A stretch of 64,000 bases of DNA from Falsihalocynthiibacter arcticus (lineage in GTDB: Bacteria > Pseudomonadota > Alphaproteobacteria > Rhodobacterales > Rhodobacteraceae). The notes beneath the pieces were generated by a model. That model made no database searches, had not been told where the DNA came from, and was given only the letters and a program-made list of their open reading frames with translations. Positions within the stretch are counted from its first letter, which is position 1; every line of letters starts with the position of its first letter. Positions 28,880 through 38,197 of the stretch are shown here, piece after piece. Location: positions 1,149,001 to 1,213,000 of the forward strand of contig NZ_CP014327.1 in the NCBI RefSeq assembly GCF_000812665.2, in the 5' to 3' direction. The translations under genes were made by a program, and so were the position numbers.

Positions 28880-29395
28880 ATGACCGAAGAAACAACCGGT
28901 GCACCAGAAGCGCCAGCGGCGGCGGCACCGACTGCACCCGCGATGCAAGTTTTAGCCCAATTCATCCGCGATCTTTCGTTTGAAAACATCGTGGCGCAGA
29001 AAGGTATTACCAGCGCTTCGCAGCCTGATGTGCAGGTTCAAGTGAACCTAGATGCGAAAAAACGGACTGTGGATAAGCAATTCGAAGTTTCCATGAAGCT
29101 GAAAATCACCAGCAATGTTAAAGAATCTGGCGAGCCAATGTTCCTTATGGAGCTTGATTACGGCGGAATTTTCCACATCGACAATGTGCCTGAAGATCAA
29201 CTGCACCCGTTCTTGTTGATTGAATGCCCACGGATGTTGTTCCCCTATGTGCGCCGCATTGTTGGCGACGTTACACGGGATGGTGGCTTCCCACCGCTGA
29301 ACCTTGAAACGATTGATTTTCTTGCTCTTTACCGTGCCGAGCTTACTCGTCGCGCACAAGCTGAAGCAGCGGCGAGCCCCGCTCCAGTTTCCTAA
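28880..29395 (+). CDS. secB: Protein-export chaperone SecB
   Basis: Homotetrameric cytoplasmic chaperone that keeps preproteins unfolded and hands them to SecA. Family features: MQVLAQFIRDLSFEN near residue 22, then DYGGIFHIDNVPED and IECPRMLFPYVRRI, and GGFPPLNLETIDF. An alanine/proline-rich N-terminal extension and an acidic-to-alanine tail bring it to 171 aa, normal for alphaproteobacteria. It is convergent with dnaQ with 1 nt between them. Confidence 0.96.
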   Translation: MTEETTGAPEAPAAAAPTAPAMQVLAQFIRDLSFENIVAQKGITSASQPDVQVQVNLDAKKRTVDKQFEVSMKLKITSNVKESGEPMFLMELDYGGIFHIDNVPEDQLHPFLLIECPRMLFPYVRRIVGDVTRDGGFPPLNLETIDFLALYRAELTRRAQAEAAASPAPVS

Positions 29396-29396
29396 A

Positions 29397-30086
29397 TCAG
29401 AGCTTTTTCCAAAGCGCGCCGTCGCCTATTTTGTTGATAAATTCAACATGGGCGGCGGCTTCTTCCTCGGTAAGGCGGCTTGGCAAAGCTGTTTCACGCC
29501 GCTTAGGACGCCAAGAATCTCCATTCGACCCGTCATTCTGCGATTGCTCGCTGGTTTTTAGGGCGAAATCTGGCTGACGACCGCCAATAAGCTCCAAATA
29601 CACTTCCGCGAGGATTTCAGAGTCAAGAAGTGCGCCGTGAAGGGTACGCGACGAATTATCGATGCCAAATCGACGGCAAAGTGCATCTAGGGAAGCGGGC
29701 GATCCGGGAAACCGTTTGCGCGCAATCGCCAGAGTATCCAGCGCTTGTGACATCGGTAAGAGAGGGCGGTTAACCCAGCCCAATTCGGCGTTCAAGAACT
29801 TCATATCAAAGGCCGCGTTGTGAATGACCATGCGATCATTGCCGACGAAATCCACGAAATCCTGCGCGATATCAGCAAAAACTGGCTTATCTGAGAGGAA
29901 TTCAATCGAAAGGCCATGAATTTCAAACGCGCCCTGCGGCATGTCGCGTTTTGGGTTAATATACTGGTGATATGTTCGGCCTGTGGGCAATTGGTTCATC
30001 AGTTCGACAATGCCAATTTCAACAAGGCGGTCGCCCTCTTCGGGCTTAAATCCTGTGGTTTCTGTGTCGAGCACGAGTTCACGCAT
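29397..30086 (-). CDS. dnaQ: DNA polymerase III subunit epsilon
   Basis: 3'-5' proofreading exonuclease of the replicative polymerase. DEDDh motifs: LVLDTETTG at the N-terminus, MVIHNAAFDMKFLN, and HGALLDSEILAEVYL with the catalytic His. The last 40 residues hold the flexible linker and alpha-contact tail. 229 aa. It overlaps coaE by 8 nt; the order maf-aroE-coaE-dnaQ is a tightly packed operon starting next to oriC. Confidence 0.96.
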   Translation of the reverse strand: MRELVLDTETTGFKPEEGDRLVEIGIVELMNQLPTGRTYHQYINPKRDMPQGAFEIHGLSIEFLSDKPVFADIAQDFVDFVGNDRMVIHNAAFDMKFLNAELGWVNRPLLPMSQALDTLAIARKRFPGSPASLDALCRRFGIDNSSRTLHGALLDSEILAEVYLELIGGRQPDFALKTSEQSQNDGSNGDSWRPKRRETALPSRLTEEEAAAHVEFINKIGDGALWKKL

Positions 30087-30678
30087 GGAACGTCCCTTTT
30101 TTTATCCGCTCTACAATATCAGCAACGATTTGTCTTGTCTCGTCGATGTTCAGGGTTGGGATGACGATATCTGCACGCGCACGTTTTTGCGCATCGGGCA
30201 TTTGTTTGGAGAGGATTATGTTGAATGTATCTTCGCTCATCGTACCACGAGCCAAAACCCGTTTGCGCTGAATTTCTGACGGGACTGAGACCACAGCAAC
30301 CGCGTCCATCTGCATTTGTGTACCGTTCTCAAACAAGAGAGGGATATCCAGAACGATGATGTCGGCGGTATTTTTTTCAATGAAGGCTTGCCTATCTGAA
30401 GCCACAAGCGGATGCACAATCGCTTCGATGCGGGACAGGGCCTTAGGGTCTGTGGCAATCCACTCCTTCAAGAGGTCCCGGCTTACGGCACCGTTTACAA
30501 CCGCCTTAGAATGGATTTCGGACAAGGGTACAGCGGCCAATCCGCCCTTTTGATACAAGCGCGCAACTGCCGCATCTGCATCCCAAACGGCACACCCCAA
30601 GTCAGCAAACATTTGGGCGGTTGTCGATTTACCCATGCCTATTGAGCCGGTTAGACCAAGTATGAAAGGATTTTTCAC
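30079..30678 (-). CDS. coaE: Dephospho-CoA kinase
   Basis: Last step of coenzyme A synthesis: phosphorylates the 3'-OH of dephospho-CoA. P-loop GLTGSIGMGKSTTAQMF at the N-terminus, the DADAAVARLY segment, VLDIPLLFENG with the acidic residue that contacts substrate, and R-rich LARGTMSE later. 199 aa. Overlaps both aroE (4 nt) and dnaQ (8 nt). Confidence 0.96.
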   Translation of the reverse strand: MKNPFILGLTGSIGMGKSTTAQMFADLGCAVWDADAAVARLYQKGGLAAVPLSEIHSKAVVNGAVSRDLLKEWIATDPKALSRIEAIVHPLVASDRQAFIEKNTADIIVLDIPLLFENGTQMQMDAVAVVSVPSEIQRKRVLARGTMSEDTFNIILSKQMPDAQKRARADIVIPTLNIDETRQIVADIVERIKKGTFHA

Positions 30679-31511
30679 GCTTCTAGAACTGCGCGGCGCA
30701 ATTCATCGTCAACTTCGGGGCGCACGCCAAACCACCGCTCAAACGCAGGGGCGGCTTGATGCAGGAGCATTCCCAAGCCATCTACCGTGTGGCATCCCAT
30801 TAAATCGGCATCATCAAGGAATTTGGTGCGCAGCGGGGTATAAACAAGGTCGGTTACGACCGTACCTTTGCGCAACCCGTCGAGAGGAATTCGAAACTCA
30901 GACCCACCCGTCATCCCTAACGACGTCGTGTTTACGACGGTAGCGGCATCTTCGAGCATGTTGCCCGCCTGAACCCAATCAACCACGGTCACCTTTTGCC
31001 CAAACTCACTTCGCAACGCTTCTGATCGGTTTTTGGTGCGATTGGCGAGGAGAATTTCCGGAACGCCAACCTCAAGCAAGCTGGCAATCACCGCGCGCGC
31101 CGCACCACCAGCCCCGATAACGGCTGCGGGGCCGAGTTTTGGTTGCCACGTGGGTGCGCCCTGTTTCAGGTTTTCGATAAAGCCGTACCCGTCGGTGTTA
31201 TCGGCATGCACTTTGCCATCTTTGCGAAAGATGAGTGTGTTGGCCGCCCCGATGAGCGACGCGCGATCGGTAACAAGGTCGGCGAATTCCAGAACGGCTT
31301 CTTTATGGGGGATCGTCACATTAATCCCAACGAACCCAAGCTTGGGCAAGGTTTGGATCGCTTCCCCAAGGTCTGCCCGTTCAATGTGCATCGGGATGTA
31401 CTGCCCTGCGATCCCATATTTTTTCAGCCAATAGCCGTGAAGGGCAGGGGAGCGGCTGTGAGCAATAGGGGCGCCAATGACGCCGGCGAGGGGAATTCTG
31501 GTCTCGCTCAT
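30675..31511 (-). CDS. aroE: Shikimate dehydrogenase
   Basis: NADPH-dependent reduction of 3-dehydroshikimate to shikimate in aromatic amino acid synthesis. Substrate-binding motif GAPIAHSRSPALHGYWL, catalytic Lys in NVTIPHKEAVL, nucleotide-binding GAGGAARAVIASL and NRTKNRSEAL, and the C-terminal GLGMLLHQAAPAFE. 278 aa. Overlaps maf and coaE by 4 nt each. Confidence 0.96.
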   Translation of the reverse strand: MSETRIPLAGVIGAPIAHSRSPALHGYWLKKYGIAGQYIPMHIERADLGEAIQTLPKLGFVGINVTIPHKEAVLEFADLVTDRASLIGAANTLIFRKDGKVHADNTDGYGFIENLKQGAPTWQPKLGPAAVIGAGGAARAVIASLLEVGVPEILLANRTKNRSEALRSEFGQKVTVVDWVQAGNMLEDAATVVNTTSLGMTGGSEFRIPLDGLRKGTVVTDLVYTPLRTKFLDDADLMGCHTVDGLGMLLHQAAPAFERWFGVRPEVDDELRRAVLEA

Positions 31512-32107
31512 GAAGGAAGGTCTCCGCGTAGGGTTAGAAAGGACAGGACTTCGAGTAGGGGCAGGCCGAGAACGGTGAAGTAGTCGCCCTCAATACGGGT
31601 AAACAGGCGCACGCCTTCTTTTTCAAGCTGATATCCGCCGACACAGTGGCGAATTTCTTCCCAGTTCCGCTCTACATAGGACTCTATATAGGTGTCGGAT
31701 AAAGTGCGCATTTGCAGGCGGACAATGCCCACATGCCGCCACAAGGGTTTCCCGTCGAGATAGATGACAGCCGCCGAGAGAAGTTGATGTTTCTGACCTG
31801 ACATGGCTCGCAATTGTGCCACAGCTTCGTCCTTGGTCGTGGGCTTGTTGAATATGGCTCCCTTGAAGTCGAGAACTTGATCGCATCCAAGCGTCAGCGC
31901 ATCTGGATTTTTCTGACTGACCTTGCGGGCCTTATACTCGGCGAGAGCATCGGCAATATCCCTTGGTGCTGCTTTTTCGGCAACAAGAGCGGCTTTTATC
32001 GCCTCTTCGTCCACACGCGGCTTTTGCGCGGTAAATTCAACACAGGCGTTCGTGAGCATCTCAGCACGGATTTGAGAGCCTGAGGCCAAAATGAGTGGAG
32101 AGGGCAT
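31508..32107 (-). CDS. maf: Maf family nucleoside triphosphate pyrophosphatase
   Basis: Nucleotide-pool sanitising enzyme: hydrolyses non-canonical or modified nucleoside triphosphates to monophosphates. Maf signature LILASGSQIRAEML at the N-terminus, AEYKARKVS, LGCDQVLDFKG with the catalytic Asp, and YLEKEG-like GGYQLEKEGVRLF. 199 aa. First gene of the operon that reads leftward away from the probable origin. Confidence 0.92.
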   Translation of the reverse strand: MPSPLILASGSQIRAEMLTNACVEFTAQKPRVDEEAIKAALVAEKAAPRDIADALAEYKARKVSQKNPDALTLGCDQVLDFKGAIFNKPTTKDEAVAQLRAMSGQKHQLLSAAVIYLDGKPLWRHVGIVRLQMRTLSDTYIESYVERNWEEIRHCVGGYQLEKEGVRLFTRIEGDYFTVLGLPLLEVLSFLTLRGDLPS

Positions 32108-32511
32108 GTGGACGATCCTGTGGGCGAATCCCCCGTTTAATCAGGGGTTGAATTGTTGATAACTGGGACTCTTCTCGAAAACAGGCAATCTCACTGAGTT
32201 TGTCAAGGTTCACAAAGCATTTATGCACGGTGGATGAGGATAACTTGTCGCGGTGTACAACTGAAAAATGCAAGAGATGTCTACATTCTATACTCAAGCT
32301 ATCCACATTTTAACTTCTCAAATGCTACTAATTATATGGCGCAATGAGACTTACCCACAGGCATTAACGCTTAAACTATCAATGAATGTAAACTTGTATG
32401 AAACTGGGGAGAAATCAATAATCCACAGAAAGAGCGACCCCTACTTAATCATCATCCTTCTATAAATACTTTATTATTATTATAGGGAGGATATGAAACC
32501 TCGAGGTGCCC
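32108..32511. other. Probable chromosomal replication origin (oriC)
   Basis: A 404-bp non-coding, AT-rich gap between divergent maf and hemJ. It holds six sequences one mismatch from the DnaA box TTATCCACA or TTATNCACA: TTATCAACA (minus, 32154-32162), TTATGCACG (32221-32229), TTATCCTCA (minus, 32235-32243), CTATCCACA (32299-32307), TTACCCACA (32351-32359) and TAATCCACA (32419-32427). An AT-only stretch of repeated TTA (32471-32484) is a candidate unwinding element. Housekeeping genes face away on both sides, and parAB with two parS sites is within 7 kb. No dnaA gene is near. Functional proof is lacking, but no coding ORF is seen here. Confidence 0.78.
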
Positions 32512-32964
32512 ATGTTTGATATTCTCCAGTCGATTTACCCTTGGGTGAAATCCCTGCATGTAATTTCGGTTATCGCTTGGATGGCTGGAATGTTCTATTT
32601 ACCACGATTATATGTTTATCATGTCGAAAGCGTTAAGAAGGGCAGTGAAACAGATGCGCTTTTTCAACTTATGGAGCGACGCCTTCTCAAGGTCATCATA
32701 AACCCAGCAATGATCGCCACGTGGGTGTTTGGAATATTACTCGCGCTTACCCCAGGTGTTGTTGATTGGAGCGCTGTATGGCCCTATGCGAAGTTTGCGA
32801 GTGTCTTGGGCTTGAGTGGCGTACATGGGATGCTGTCAAAGTATCGCCGCGCCTTTGAAGCTGGCGAAAACGTAAAGTCCGGTCGGTATTTTCGGATGCT
32901 GAATGAAGTTCCGACGGTTCTAATGGTTATTATCGTCGTATCAATTATTGCGCGCCCATTCTAA
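32512..32964 (+). CDS. hemJ: Protoporphyrinogen IX oxidase HemJ (CopD/UPF0093 family)
   Basis: Heme-pathway membrane enzyme that oxidises protoporphyrinogen IX, used by many alphaproteobacteria without HemY or HemG. 150 aa with four hydrophobic helices. Conserved His and Arg/Lys residues appear in KSLHVISVIAWMAGMFYLPRL (first helix, split: 'KSLHVISVIAW' and 'MAGMFYLPRLYVYH') and SGVHGMLSKYRRAF, with NEVPTVLMVIIV in the last helix. ATG 32512 has GAGG six bases upstream; a GTG two codons earlier is also in frame. It lies directly beside the probable origin. Confidence 0.92.
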   Translation: MFDILQSIYPWVKSLHVISVIAWMAGMFYLPRLYVYHVESVKKGSETDALFQLMERRLLKVIINPAMIATWVFGILLALTPGVVDWSAVWPYAKFASVLGLSGVHGMLSKYRRAFEAGENVKSGRYFRMLNEVPTVLMVIIVVSIIARPF

Positions 32965-32968
32965 AATA

Positions 32969-32997
32969 TTGACTTAAGCAAAGATGCGTCCTATTTA
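32969..32997 (+). promoter_or_regulatory. Probable sigma-70 promoter of rho
   Basis: TTGACT, exactly 17 nt, TATTTA, about 92 nt before the rho start at 33090. The resulting leader of roughly 85 nt could carry the autoregulatory signals known for rho leaders in other bacteria, but I see no defined structure. Confidence 0.55.
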
Positions 32998-33089
32998 GCG
33001 CCTAGGCGGCCGTCCGGTCGTTTGCTTTCTGTATCCATAACCTAAATGCCCGCGTGCCAAATCTTTGGCCGGACAAGGACGTACCCCCC

Positions 33090-34361
33090 ATGACTGAGAA
33101 CACCCTTAATCTTTCTGAACTTAAGGCGCTTAAGCCCAAAGACCTGTTGTCTATGGCGGAAGAGCTTGAGATCGAAAACGCCTCTACTATGCGCAAGGGC
33201 GAGATTATGTTCCACATTCTGCGCGAACGTGCGGATGATGATTGGGAAGTGTCGGGCGACGGCGTTCTTGAGGTTTTGCAGGACGGATTCGGATTTTTGC
33301 GCAGCCCAGAGGCAAACTATTTGCCCGGCCCTGATGATATTTACCTTTCACCCGAGATGATCCGCTCGTTTTCCATGCGCACCGGCGACACGGTAAATGG
33401 TGTTGTGAAGGCTCCCGGCGACACAGAGCGTTATTTTGCGATGACAAAAGTGACGTCAATCAATTTCCAAGAGCCTGAACGCAATCGTCACAAAATCAAC
33501 TTTGATAACCTGACGCCGCTCTATCCTGATGAGCGGTTGATCATGGAAACCGACGATCCAACCACAAAAGACCGCTCTGCGCGGATCATTGATTTGGTTG
33601 CGCCGATTGGTAAAGGTCAACGTTCGTTGATTGTTGCGCCGCCACGGACCGGTAAAACGGTTTTGTTGCAGAATATTGCGTCTAGCATCGAGAAAAACCA
33701 TCCTGAGTGTTATTTGATCGTTTTGCTGATCGATGAGCGCCCAGAAGAGGTGACTGATATGCAGCGTAGCGTGAAAGGCGAGGTTGTTTCCTCAACTTTT
33801 GATGAGCCTGCAACCCGCCACGTCGCCGTTTCCGAAATGGTTATCGAAAAAGCCAAACGCCTTGTAGAGCATAAACGCGATGTTGTGATCCTGCTGGATT
33901 CCATCACCCGCCTTGGTCGCGCCTTTAACACGGTTGTGCCGTCCTCTGGTAAAGTTCTGACCGGTGGTGTCGACGCGAACGCCTTGCAGCGCCCTAAGCG
34001 CTTCTTTGGGGCCGCACGTAACATCGAGGAGGGTGGAAGCCTGACCATTATCGCGACTGCTTTGATCGACACGGGTTCGCGTATGGACGAAGTCATCTTT
34101 GAAGAATTCAAAGGCACGGGTAACAGCGAGATCGTTCTCGATCGCAAAGTGGCCGATAAACGCGTCTTCCCAGCAATGGATATTCTGAAGTCCGGTACTC
34201 GCAAAGAGGAACTTCTGGTGAATAAAATCGATCTCCAGAAAACCTTTGTTCTGCGTCGTATTCTGAATCCAATGGGCACAACCGATGCCATTGAATTCCT
34301 GATTTCCAAGTTGAAACAGACCAAAACAAACTCCGATTTCTTTGATTCGATGAATACCTGA
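33090..34361 (+). CDS. rho: Transcription termination factor Rho
   Basis: Hexameric RNA-DNA helicase that ends transcription. Features: N-terminal helical domain ([20 protein letters not shown]), RNA-binding cold-shock fold with [21 protein letters not shown], Walker A APPRTGKT, Walker [17 protein letters not shown], the secondary RNA-binding loops and C-terminal arginine motif. 423 aa from ATG 33090, the size usual in Rhodobacterales. The open frame extends upstream to a GTG at 33054, but the AAGGAC ribosome site and homology favour 33090. Confidence 0.96.
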   Translation: MTENTLNLSELKALKPKDLLSMAEELEIENASTMRKGEIMFHILRERADDDWEVSGDGVLEVLQDGFGFLRSPEANYLPGPDDIYLSPEMIRSFSMRTGDTVNGVVKAPGDTERYFAMTKVTSINFQEPERNRHKINFDNLTPLYPDERLIMETDDPTTKDRSARIIDLVAPIGKGQRSLIVAPPRTGKTVLLQNIASSIEKNHPECYLIVLLIDERPEEVTDMQRSVKGEVVSSTFDEPATRHVAVSEMVIEKAKRLVEHKRDVVILLDSITRLGRAFNTVVPSSGKVLTGGVDANALQRPKRFFGAARNIEEGGSLTIIATALIDTGSRMDEVIFEEFKGTGNSEIVLDRKVADKRVFPAMDILKSGTRKEELLVNKIDLQKTFVLRRILNPMGTTDAIEFLISKLKQTKTNSDFFDSMNT

Positions 34362-34383
34362 GCCTTTTTGGTTTTCATCACTT

Positions 34384-34399
34384 ATTGTTTTAAAACAAT
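34384..34399. promoter_or_regulatory. 16-bp perfect palindrome upstream of mnmE
   Basis: ATTGTTTTAAAACAAT, a perfect inverted repeat with no spacer, ending 11 nt before the mnmE start. As an RNA hairpin it would be weak (A/U only), so a protein operator or a remnant of the rho 3' end is possible. It resembles no site I can name. Confidence 0.3.
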
Positions 34400-34410
34400 G
34401 GGTTGTATAT

Positions 34411-35694
34411 ATGGACACGATCTACGCACTTGCGTCGGCGTCAGGTAAAGCTGGCGTCGCAATCGTTCGGATTTCCGGACCTGATGCGCATTCGGCGCTT
34501 ACCTATTTTGGTGCGCGTATTCCAAAAATGCGGGAAGGCGTAGTTCGGAAACTCGTCGATTCCCAGAAGGTGCTTTTGGACGAATCCTTGGTTTTGTGTT
34601 TCGCGGCGGGAAAAAGTTTTACGGGCGAGGATACTACCGAATTACATTTGCACGGCTCGCAAGCGATTATTCGCGCGGTTTTGAAATCCCTTTCTGACTT
34701 TGAGGGTTTTCGCCTCGCAGAACCTGGAGAATTTACCCGTCGTGCCTTGGAAAATGGCTGTTTGGATTTAGCCCAAGTCGAGGGTTTGGCAGATCTGATC
34801 GATGCAGAAACCGAGATGCAACGTAGGCAAGCGTTGAAAGTTCTATCGGGTGCGCTGGGCGCAAAAGCGGAGGAGTGGCGTCGGAAACTTATCCGTTCGG
34901 CAGCTCTACTCGAAGCGACTATTGATTTTGCCGATGAAGATGTTCCGATTGATGTAACGCCAGAAGTGCTTGAACTAATTAATGGCGTGCAGGAAGAGTT
35001 AAAGGCCGAATCCGCAGGAAGCCATATTTCTGAGCGTATTCGTGAGGGGTTTGAAGTGGCTATCGTCGGCCCACCCAATGCTGGAAAATCTACATTGCTG
35101 AACGCACTGGCGGGCAGGGATGCTGCGATCACTTCAGAATTTGCAGGCACAACGCGGGACGTTATCGAAGTTCGGATGGACCTTGAGGGGTTGGCGGTTA
35201 CGATTTTGGATACAGCGGGTTTGCGGGAGACAGAGGACTTTGTCGAAGGTATTGGCATTGAACGGGCCATCGAGCGTGCCAATAGTGCCGACCTGCGCGT
35301 TCTTTTATCTGTAGACAAATCTGGCTATCCAGGATTAATTCAGCACCCCGATGATATTCTTATTTCTGGCAAGGCTGACCTTTCTGGGAATGGGGGTGTT
35401 TCAGGAAAAACGGGGCAGGGTGTTTCTAGTCTCGTTCACCAGATATCGCGTATTCTATCTGAACGTGCACAAGGTGCAGTAACCGCGACCCATGAACGGC
35501 ATAGGATTGCGATTGAGCATGGAATTGGGGCTTTAGAATCGGCACGAGCTGAGGTATTGCAAGGGTCTGAACGGGCCGAATTTGCAGCTGAAGAACTTCG
35601 GTCTGTGGTGAGACGGCTTGATGCGATTGTTGGCCGTGTTGATGTTGAACATCTGCTGGATGAGATATTTAGCAGTTTTTGTCTTGGTAAATAG
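34411..35694 (+). CDS. mnmE: tRNA modification GTPase MnmE (TrmE)
   Basis: With MnmG it makes the 5-carboxymethylaminomethyl (or related) group on wobble uridine 34 of certain tRNAs. N-terminal formyl-THF-binding domain ([20 protein letters not shown]), helical domain, and inserted GTPase: G1 [10 protein letters not shown]2 EFAGTTRD, G3 DTAGLRE, G4-like SGKADLS. The C-terminus ends FCLGK, the CxGK motif with the catalytic Cys. 427 aa. mnmG follows after 3 nt. Confidence 0.97.
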   Translation: MDTIYALASASGKAGVAIVRISGPDAHSALTYFGARIPKMREGVVRKLVDSQKVLLDESLVLCFAAGKSFTGEDTTELHLHGSQAIIRAVLKSLSDFEGFRLAEPGEFTRRALENGCLDLAQVEGLADLIDAETEMQRRQALKVLSGALGAKAEEWRRKLIRSAALLEATIDFADEDVPIDVTPEVLELINGVQEELKAESAGSHISERIREGFEVAIVGPPNAGKSTLLNALAGRDAAITSEFAGTTRDVIEVRMDLEGLAVTILDTAGLRETEDFVEGIGIERAIERANSADLRVLLSVDKSGYPGLIQHPDDILISGKADLSGNGGVSGKTGQGVSSLVHQISRILSERAQGAVTATHERHRIAIEHGIGALESARAEVLQGSERAEFAAEELRSVVRRLDAIVGRVDVEHLLDEIFSSFCLGK

Positions 35695-35697
35695 GGA

Positions 35698-37572
35698 GTG
35701 TTTCACGTGAAACATTCGGATTTTGATGTAATTGTTGTTGGTGGTGGACATGCGGGCACAGACGCTGCGCATGCATCAGCACGTATGGGCGCCCGAACTG
35801 CGCTGGTAACGCTTAATTTGAGCGGGATCGGCGTTATGTCATGTAACCCAGCGATCGGTGGTTTGGGAAAGGGGCATTTGGTTCGCGAAATCGATGCTCT
35901 CGACGGACTCATGGGGCGCGTTGCCGATAAGGCAGGGATCCAGTTTCGATTGCTCAATCGCGGTAAGGGCCCTGCTGTACAAGGCCCGCGCGCGCAAGCA
36001 GACAGAAAAATTTATCGCAACGAGATGCTTAAAAAAATTCAGGCAACCCCGAATTTGACGGTGGTCATCGGAGAGGCAATTGATTTTGTAATGGATGGCC
36101 ATAAAGTGGCTGGCATTGTGCTTCAGGATGGATCCGAACTCTCATCAAAGTCGGTCATTTTGACTACGGGTACTTTCCTCCGCGGGGTCATTCATATTGG
36201 CGACGTGCGTCGGCCAGGTGGACGTATGGGAGATAAACCCAGTGTTCAACTAGCAGAGCGAATTGACTCATTTGGGTTGCCGTTGGGACGCTTGAAAACA
36301 GGCACGCCCCCTCGGTTAGACGGGCGAACTATCAATTGGGATATTCTTGAAAAACAGCCGGGTGACGATGCGCCGGTTATGTTTTCGTTTCTCTCCAAAA
36401 GTGTGTCCGCGAAACAAATATCTTGCGGCATTACCCATACCAACGAAAAAACGCATGATATCATTCGCGAAAACCTGGGTCGTTCCGCGATGTATGGCGG
36501 CCATATTGATGGCGTAGGTCCACGATATTGCCCGTCAATCGAAGATAAAGTCGTTCGCTTTGCCGACAAAAAATCGCATCAGATTTTCTTGGAACCCGAA
36601 GGTGTTGACGATTTCACTGTGTATCCGAATGGAATCTCGACTTCATTACCCGAAGATGTGCAAGAGGCGTATGTTCGATCGATTGTTGGACTTGAAAAGG
36701 TTGCAATCCTTCAGCCTGGGTATGCGATTGAATATGATTACGTCGACCCATTGGCGTTAAAACATACATTGGAACTTAAGGATGTACCGGGACTTTTCCT
36801 TGCGGGGCAGATAAATGGTACTACTGGGTATGAAGAAGCAGCCGCACAGGGTCTTGTTGCGGGTTTGAATGCAGCAAGGCGAGCCTTTGACAACGAGGAA
36901 GTAATTTTCAGTAGGGCGGAGTCCTACATAGGCGTCATGATTGATGATCTTGTGACGCTTGGTGTTTCTGAGCCCTATCGAATGTTTACTTCGCGGGCGG
37001 AATTCAGGTTGTCTTTACGCGCTGACAACGCCGATCAGAGACTCACTCCTGTCGGTATTGAACTCGGATGTGTCGGAAATGCTCGTCGAAGTGTTTTTGA
37101 AGGTAAAATTGAACGTTTGAAAGCGGCAACTATCCGGTTGGAAAAAATGTCAGTTACATCGAGGGCGATCGCCGAACTTGGAGTTAATATTAATAAGGAC
37201 GGTGTCCGTAGGTCGGGATCAGAGATGCTTTCGATTGCGGGTGTCAATTTCGAGCATTTGGTTTCCCTCCAACCGGATCTGATCGATATTGACGATGAAA
37301 TACAGATTCAAGTTGCCCGCGACGCGTTGTATTCGGTATATATTTCTCGGCAACAAAAGGATGTCGAGGCTGTAAAGCGGGATGAAAACCTTAGAATTCC
37401 AGAAAATATAGACTTCGCGTCATTAGCAGGTTTGTCCAATGAAATTAGGGCTAAACTAATTGAAATTCGACCTCAATCGATTGGCCACGCGAGTAGAATT
37501 CGAGGGATGACCCCCGCAGCATTGACGTTGGTCTTGGCGCGTGCAAGGCAGTTAGATCGGAAAAAGGCCTGA
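35698..37572 (+). CDS. mnmG: tRNA uridine-5-carboxymethylaminomethyl modification enzyme MnmG (GidA)
   Basis: FAD-binding partner of MnmE. FAD motif [22 protein letters not shown] at the N-terminus (given in parts: [11 protein letters not shown]), family signatures [16 protein letters not shown] and [20 protein letters not shown] (split here), and the helical C-terminal domain. 624 aa. The first codons (GTG at 35698, giving MFHVKH) lie on a perfect parS site. A second GTG at 35707, inside parS, has the GGGAG ribosome site at better spacing (8 nt), so the true start may be there. It overlaps rsmG by 1 nt. Confidence 0.96.
   Translation: MFHVKHSDFDVIVVGGGHAGTDAAHASARMGARTALVTLNLSGIGVMSCNPAIGGLGKGHLVREIDALDGLMGRVADKAGIQFRLLNRGKGPAVQGPRAQADRKIYRNEMLKKIQATPNLTVVIGEAIDFVMDGHKVAGIVLQDGSELSSKSVILTTGTFLRGVIHIGDVRRPGGRMGDKPSVQLAERIDSFGLPLGRLKTGTPPRLDGRTINWDILEKQPGDDAPVMFSFLSKSVSAKQISCGITHTNEKTHDIIRENLGRSAMYGGHIDGVGPRYCPSIEDKVVRFADKKSHQIFLEPEGVDDFTVYPNGISTSLPEDVQEAYVRSIVGLEKVAILQPGYAIEYDYVDPLALKHTLELKDVPGLFLAGQINGTTGYEEAAAQGLVAGLNAARRAFDNEEVIFSRAESYIGVMIDDLVTLGVSEPYRMFTSRAEFRLSLRADNADQRLTPVGIELGCVGNARRSVFEGKIERLKAATIRLEKMSVTSRAIAELGVNINKDGVRRSGSEMLSIAGVNFEHLVSLQPDLIDIDDEIQIQVARDALYSVYISRQQKDVEAVKRDENLRIPENIDFASLAGLSNEIRAKLIEIRPQSIGHASRIRGMTPAALTLVLARARQLDRKKA
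35699..35714. other. parS centromere site 1
   Basis: TGTTTCACGTGAAACA, a perfect 16-bp palindrome identical to the canonical bacterial parS sequence bound by ParB. It overlaps the start codon region of mnmG and encodes its first residues. parA and parB lie 2.5-4.2 kb downstream. Confidence 0.95.
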
Positions 37573-38197
37573 TGGATCAAGATGGCCGGAAAAACTTTTC
37601 ACAGCATTTCGATGTTTCACGTGAAACAATGGACCGATTGGATGATTTCGTAGCACTTGTTGAAAAGTGGAACCCGAAAATAAATCTGATTTCAAAAAAA
37701 TCAGTGGATGAAATTTGGAGTCGGCACGTTCTAGATAGTGCGCAAGTGTTGGAATTTGGCAATAAATCCGGAAAATGGGTGGATATCGGTAGCGGTGGGG
37801 ATTCCCCGGTATTGTTGCCGCCATTCTCGCATGTGACGTGCTGCCGGAATTGAAATTCGTTTTGGTGGAAAGCGATCAGAGAAAAGCAGCCTTCCTAAGG
37901 GCCGCAGCGCGAACGGCTGATATTAGCCTCGAAATTATTGCCCAGAGGGTGGAAAATATTCCTTCTCTTGAAGCACAGACACTTTCAGCTCGCGCATTAG
38001 CTCCATTGGATAAACTTTTGGAATTTGCTAATCTGCATCTGGCCCCGAATGGGATCGCGCTTTTTCCCAAAGGGGCTTCCTACAAGTCAGAAGTTGAAGA
38101 TGCCCGTAAAAGATGGAATTTTGAACTGGAAGATATTTCAAGTAAGACAGATAGTGACGCAATGATATTAAGAGTTGGAGCCATCACGAATGTCTAA
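37572..38197 (+). pseudogene. rsmG: 16S rRNA (guanine-527-N7)-methyltransferase RsmG (GidB), frameshifted
   Basis: SAM-dependent methyltransferase that makes m7G527 in 16S rRNA; loss gives low-level streptomycin resistance in several bacteria. The N-terminal half reads NLISKKSVDEIWSRHVLDSAQ, then KWVDIGSGG, and stops in a wrong frame at 37853. The next frame continues IVAAILACDVLPELKFVLVE and SDQRKAAFLRAAAR to 38197. A run of four G at 37797-37800 should be five to give the SAM-binding GSGGGFPG. All other parts are intact, so a homopolymer undercall is more likely than real loss. It carries parS site 2 and overlaps parA by 8 nt. Confidence 0.92.
37613..37628. other. parS centromere site 2
   Basis: Second perfect TGTTTCACGTGAAACA, inside the rsmG reading frame about 40 nt from its start, 1.9 kb from site 1. 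Here it is read in a different frame and encodes part of FDVSRET. Confidence 0.95.

Noticed and set aside
32268-32465. 65-codon frame inside the oriC region
   Set aside because: AT-rich, no ribosome site, no family, and it covers DnaA-box-like repeats; non-coding origin DNA is a better explanation.
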